Origin: JAYRWN01 sp041917975 | Lineage (GTDB): Bacteria; Bacteroidota; Bacteroidia; Chitinophagales; Saprospiraceae | Reading direction: 5' to 3' | Assembly: GCA_041917975.1 (NCBI GenBank) | Contig: JAYRWN010000404.1 | Span: forward strand, 1 to 45,481 | Length of the DNA stretch: 45,481 nt | Shown here: positions 43,126 through 45,481 of the stretch, piece by piece | Layout: each line of letters begins with the position of its first letter | Numbering within the stretch: the stretch's first letter is position 1 | Translations under genes and position numbers: made by a program | The notes under the pieces: model-generated | Told to the model about the DNA's origin: nothing | The model's database searches: none | What the model saw: the letters and a program-made list of their open reading frames with translations, nothing else

Positions 43126-45332
43126 TGAATAATAATATTGACATATTAAACATCTGTACTATTGAAAATAATTATTCAAAAAGATTCTTTTTTGATGCTA
43201 GTGAAGTTATCAACATTATTAAAGGACTAAGTTTTTATTATGAATCTGGTACATTTTCTCGACAACTTTATGATACCGATAAATCTATTGTATACTCACT
43301 TGTATTTGGTAACTATTTAAATAATTCAATTGAATTACTTCCATCGCATCAAGCAGAATTATCTTCTTTCCTAACCAATAAGGCTTACAATATAGATGTT
43401 AATCCAAAAGACTTCATTGAAGTACAATTAAAACTGAAAGATACAATTAATATAATTAAGACGAGTAAAAGTATTATAAATGATAACATAATAATCATTG
43501 ATTTATTTAAAGCTATCTTTTTAATTGAAGTAATTTTACCAAAAGAAAGAATATTACATTTGTACGAAAGTAAGATCTTGGCTTTTAACGATTATAACAA
43601 TGAAGATATTGACATATACGATTATAATTTATTTAATCATATCTTTAATACTATAGAAAATATAGAGCATAGAAAAAACTTATCTCAAAATAATTATAAC
43701 GACGCAGTTTCTTTATTATATTTGGCTAAACAGGTAAAAGCATTTAATGAAAATAAAACTAAAATAATACCTATTTATTGGGATTCACAAAGATTCAGTG
43801 ATCATATGACCACAGAGGTAAAGAGGGATTATTATACAATTAATATTATAGAAAATGGTTTTACTTACAAACATTCTGTATTTAGAGATAGCACTTATTT
43901 TAAACTTTCAACTATAGTAAAGAGTTGGACACATGAGCCTAAATATATAGAGTATAGAAAAATACTATACTCCACGAAGATATTGGTTAGTATTAGTAAA
44001 GATATAAATGATCTTAACCTGCTTGGTAAATTGCTGCCCAATAAATTTAGTGAAATAAAAGAAAGGATAAATACTATTTTAGATGATTTAATTGAGTATG
44101 ATTTTATTAAGTACCTTTTAAGCGATATTGTTGCAAACAATCTGGAAAAATTCGATTTTAAAACTAATGACTTTGATATAAATGAAATTAATAAGAGATA
44201 CGATGCGTTAATTAAAGTAACTATTGGTAATTTTTATTTATTGACATCCCAAAGTACAGAATTATTTGAAAATATATTTTCAAGAATAGAATCTATATTA
44301 AAAATATATCATGGTGCTATAAATTCTGGCTATCCAATAGACATATTTTATGACTATAGTTTATTTAGATTTTTTATTCCAGAGAGCTTTCAAAATGAAA
44401 TAAATGGTTTATTTAGTAAGAAGTTCCTTTTTTCTGATAATCAATCAATTAGGAAGGAAACTTTGATGATATGCTGGTTTACAGTGTATAAAATTTTGAA
44501 TAATAATCGAAGAAATGACTCTTCTATTCAAGATAAAGATTACTATCTTGTGTTTTGCTTAATATGGCTGCTAAATCTTTATGATATAGTTACTAAAATA
44601 GAAATAAATTATAGGGATACTCACCATAGCATACTTATGTTAAAAGGTGCTTGCCTTAATAGATTAATTACTGAAAAGCACTATAATGAAGATCAATTAA
44701 CTAATTTGAAGGACGATTTTGAAATAATAATCAATGAATTAGCGGATAGATATAAGAAATATAAAATCTCCCAACAAAATATAGAATTGGCTGAGATTTG
44801 CATATCACTTTCATATTTATATTTTCAAAAATGGCTAATAAATGGAAATAAATTATTTGTAGATTGCTTTGGCAATTATAATAATTTATCAGAAGATAAT
44901 AAATATGCAATAAGTTACGCTAAAATAGCTATTAATACTCTAAAGAATTTAGGATTAAAAGAGATGCGGTATGTTTATTCATTAAATTTATTCTGCTATT
45001 TTTGTATAGATACTGGAACACAAGAGGAATTCTTAAAAATTAGCAATGAAATGCAGGAATTAATGTCTTTTAAAAATGAAAGTCGGCTATGGCATTATAG
45101 ATTTGATGATACTTTAGCAAGAAATTTTCTTAGGAAATCAACAATTGTGCGCGATATTAATCGAAAAGTTAAGCTAGCGGTCCAGGCTGAAGAAATATTA
45201 GAAAATACTTTAAAAAGAATAGATGGGTTAGAGGGAAGAGATGTAAAAGAGGTAAGAAATCTAAAAATGAAAATCGGTGACTATATTTCTACGCTTAATA
45301 TAAATTATGATAATAATAAATTGCTCGGCTAA
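43125..45332 (+). CDS. Large hypothetical helical-repeat protein with weak PIN-like start
   Basis: A 735-residue cytoplasmic protein. Its N-terminus RFFFDASEVINIIKGLSFYY (Asp24) and, 54 residues on, LLPSHQAELSSFL (Glu78) look like the first strand and second acidic residue of a PIN-type nuclease fold, but the other acidic residues cannot be assigned. Residues about 300-735 are long helices, including TPR-like pairs (about 545-660: LAEICISLSYLYFQKWLINGN, YAISYAKIAINTLKNLG). It overlaps the middle gene by one base and ends just before an IS3-like element. No family is recognised. Confidence 0.65.
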   Translation: MNNNIDILNICTIENNYSKRFFFDASEVINIIKGLSFYYESGTFSRQLYDTDKSIVYSLVFGNYLNNSIELLPSHQAELSSFLTNKAYNIDVNPKDFIEVQLKLKDTINIIKTSKSIINDNIIIIDLFKAIFLIEVILPKERILHLYESKILAFNDYNNEDIDIYDYNLFNHIFNTIENIEHRKNLSQNNYNDAVSLLYLAKQVKAFNENKTKIIPIYWDSQRFSDHMTTEVKRDYYTINIIENGFTYKHSVFRDSTYFKLSTIVKSWTHEPKYIEYRKILYSTKILVSISKDINDLNLLGKLLPNKFSEIKERINTILDDLIEYDFIKYLLSDIVANNLEKFDFKTNDFDINEINKRYDALIKVTIGNFYLLTSQSTELFENIFSRIESILKIYHGAINSGYPIDIFYDYSLFRFFIPESFQNEINGLFSKKFLFSDNQSIRKETLMICWFTVYKILNNNRRNDSSIQDKDYYLVFCLIWLLNLYDIVTKIEINYRDTHHSILMLKGACLNRLITEKHYNEDQLTNLKDDFEIIINELADRYKKYKISQQNIELAEICISLSYLYFQKWLINGNKLFVDCFGNYNNLSEDNKYAISYAKIAINTLKNLGLKEMRYVYSLNLFCYFCIDTGTQEEFLKISNEMQELMSFKNESRLWHYRFDDTLARNFLRKSTIVRDINRKVKLAVQAEEILENTLKRIDGLEGRDVKEVRNLKMKIGDYISTLNINYDNNKLLG

Positions 45333-45342
45333 TATTTAAATT

Positions 45343-45481
45343 ATAGTTCCCCCCAAAAATTGGACAGCAAGTTAAGTAAAAAAAAACTTAAAATTGTTGG
45401 ATATGGAAAGGAGGAAATTCACATCAAGGTTTAAAGTTAAGGTAGTTTTAGACAGTTTAACGGAGCGTTATACTGTGGCTG
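45343..45481 (+). mobile_element. IS3-family-like insertion sequence, left end (cut by window)
   Basis: An end-like sequence (TAGTTCCCCCCAAAAATTGG then ACAG) begins near 45343, about 60 bases ahead of a transposase OrfA start. This layout and the CAAAAATTGGACA core are typical of IS3-family left ends. The right end and second repeat lie outside the window, so the exact boundary is uncertain. Confidence 0.6.
45403..45481 (+). CDS. IS3-type transposase OrfA (partial, 5' end)
   Basis: ATG 45403 opens a frame beginning MERRKFTSRFKVKVVLDSLT and continuing ERYTVA to the window edge. The R.KFT..FK.KVVL..L.E..T.A pattern is the standard start of IS3-family OrfA, ahead of its helix-turn-helix. Only the first 26 codons are visible. 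Confidence 0.8.
   Translation, partial: MERRKFTSRFKVKVVLDSLTERYTVA

Overview
The window looks like a chromosomal segment of a Bacteroidota bacterium, most like the Saprospirales/Chitinophagales side of the phylum; this placement is an inference. The signs are a TonB-dependent receptor with a carboxypeptidase-like N-terminus, a HYC_CC_PP-type protein, SprB- and HYR-like surface repeats, an ECF sigma factor overlapping a membrane-spanning anti-sigma-like protein with a predicted outer-membrane barrel, almost no Shine-Dalgarno sequences, and several TAnnTTTG-type -7 boxes. No rRNA, tRNA or CRISPR array was seen.

Layout. Positions 1-4,900 hold a CDS tail, a metallo-beta-lactamase-fold hydrolase and zinc alcohol dehydrogenase pair, and a secreted GH2 beta-mannosidase. 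Positions 5,100-11,700 hold purH, coaX, an outer-membrane protein and two tandem paralogous TPR-like proteins. Positions 11,900-16,600 hold a large cell-surface protein, an M28 peptidase lipoprotein and a DUF1761 membrane protein. Positions 16,760-19,660 hold the sigma/anti-sigma pair and a lipoprotein. Positions 20,000-30,150 form a heavy-metal locus: a leftward operon (two His-rich small proteins, RND adaptor, CusA/CzcA pump, TolC-like channel) facing a rightward operon (HYC_CC_PP protein, HMA metal-binding protein, TonB receptor). Positions 30,230-33,860 hold a tight leftward operon: meaB, M23 peptidase, bcp and a lipoprotein.

Two AT-rich accessory blocks interrupt this background. The first (about 34,000-38,000) lies between meaB and the methylmalonyl-CoA mutase small-subunit gene. 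It holds a small HTH protein, an IS66-type transposase remnant, and a cluster made of a secreted eight-cysteine peptide followed by three lipoproteins, one with a thioredoxin-like CxxC. The second (41,573-45,332) lies directly after iscS-iscU-iscA and ends at an IS3-like element cut by the window edge. It is a very AT-rich, tightly coupled three-gene operon with no recognisable close family. Its first protein shows a weak ADP-ribosyltransferase-like pattern and its third a weak PIN-like N-terminus followed by helical repeats.

The best candidates for an undescribed system are the three-gene cassette (possibly a defence or conflict module) and the Cys-rich peptide/lipoprotein cluster (possibly a surface or secreted-peptide system).
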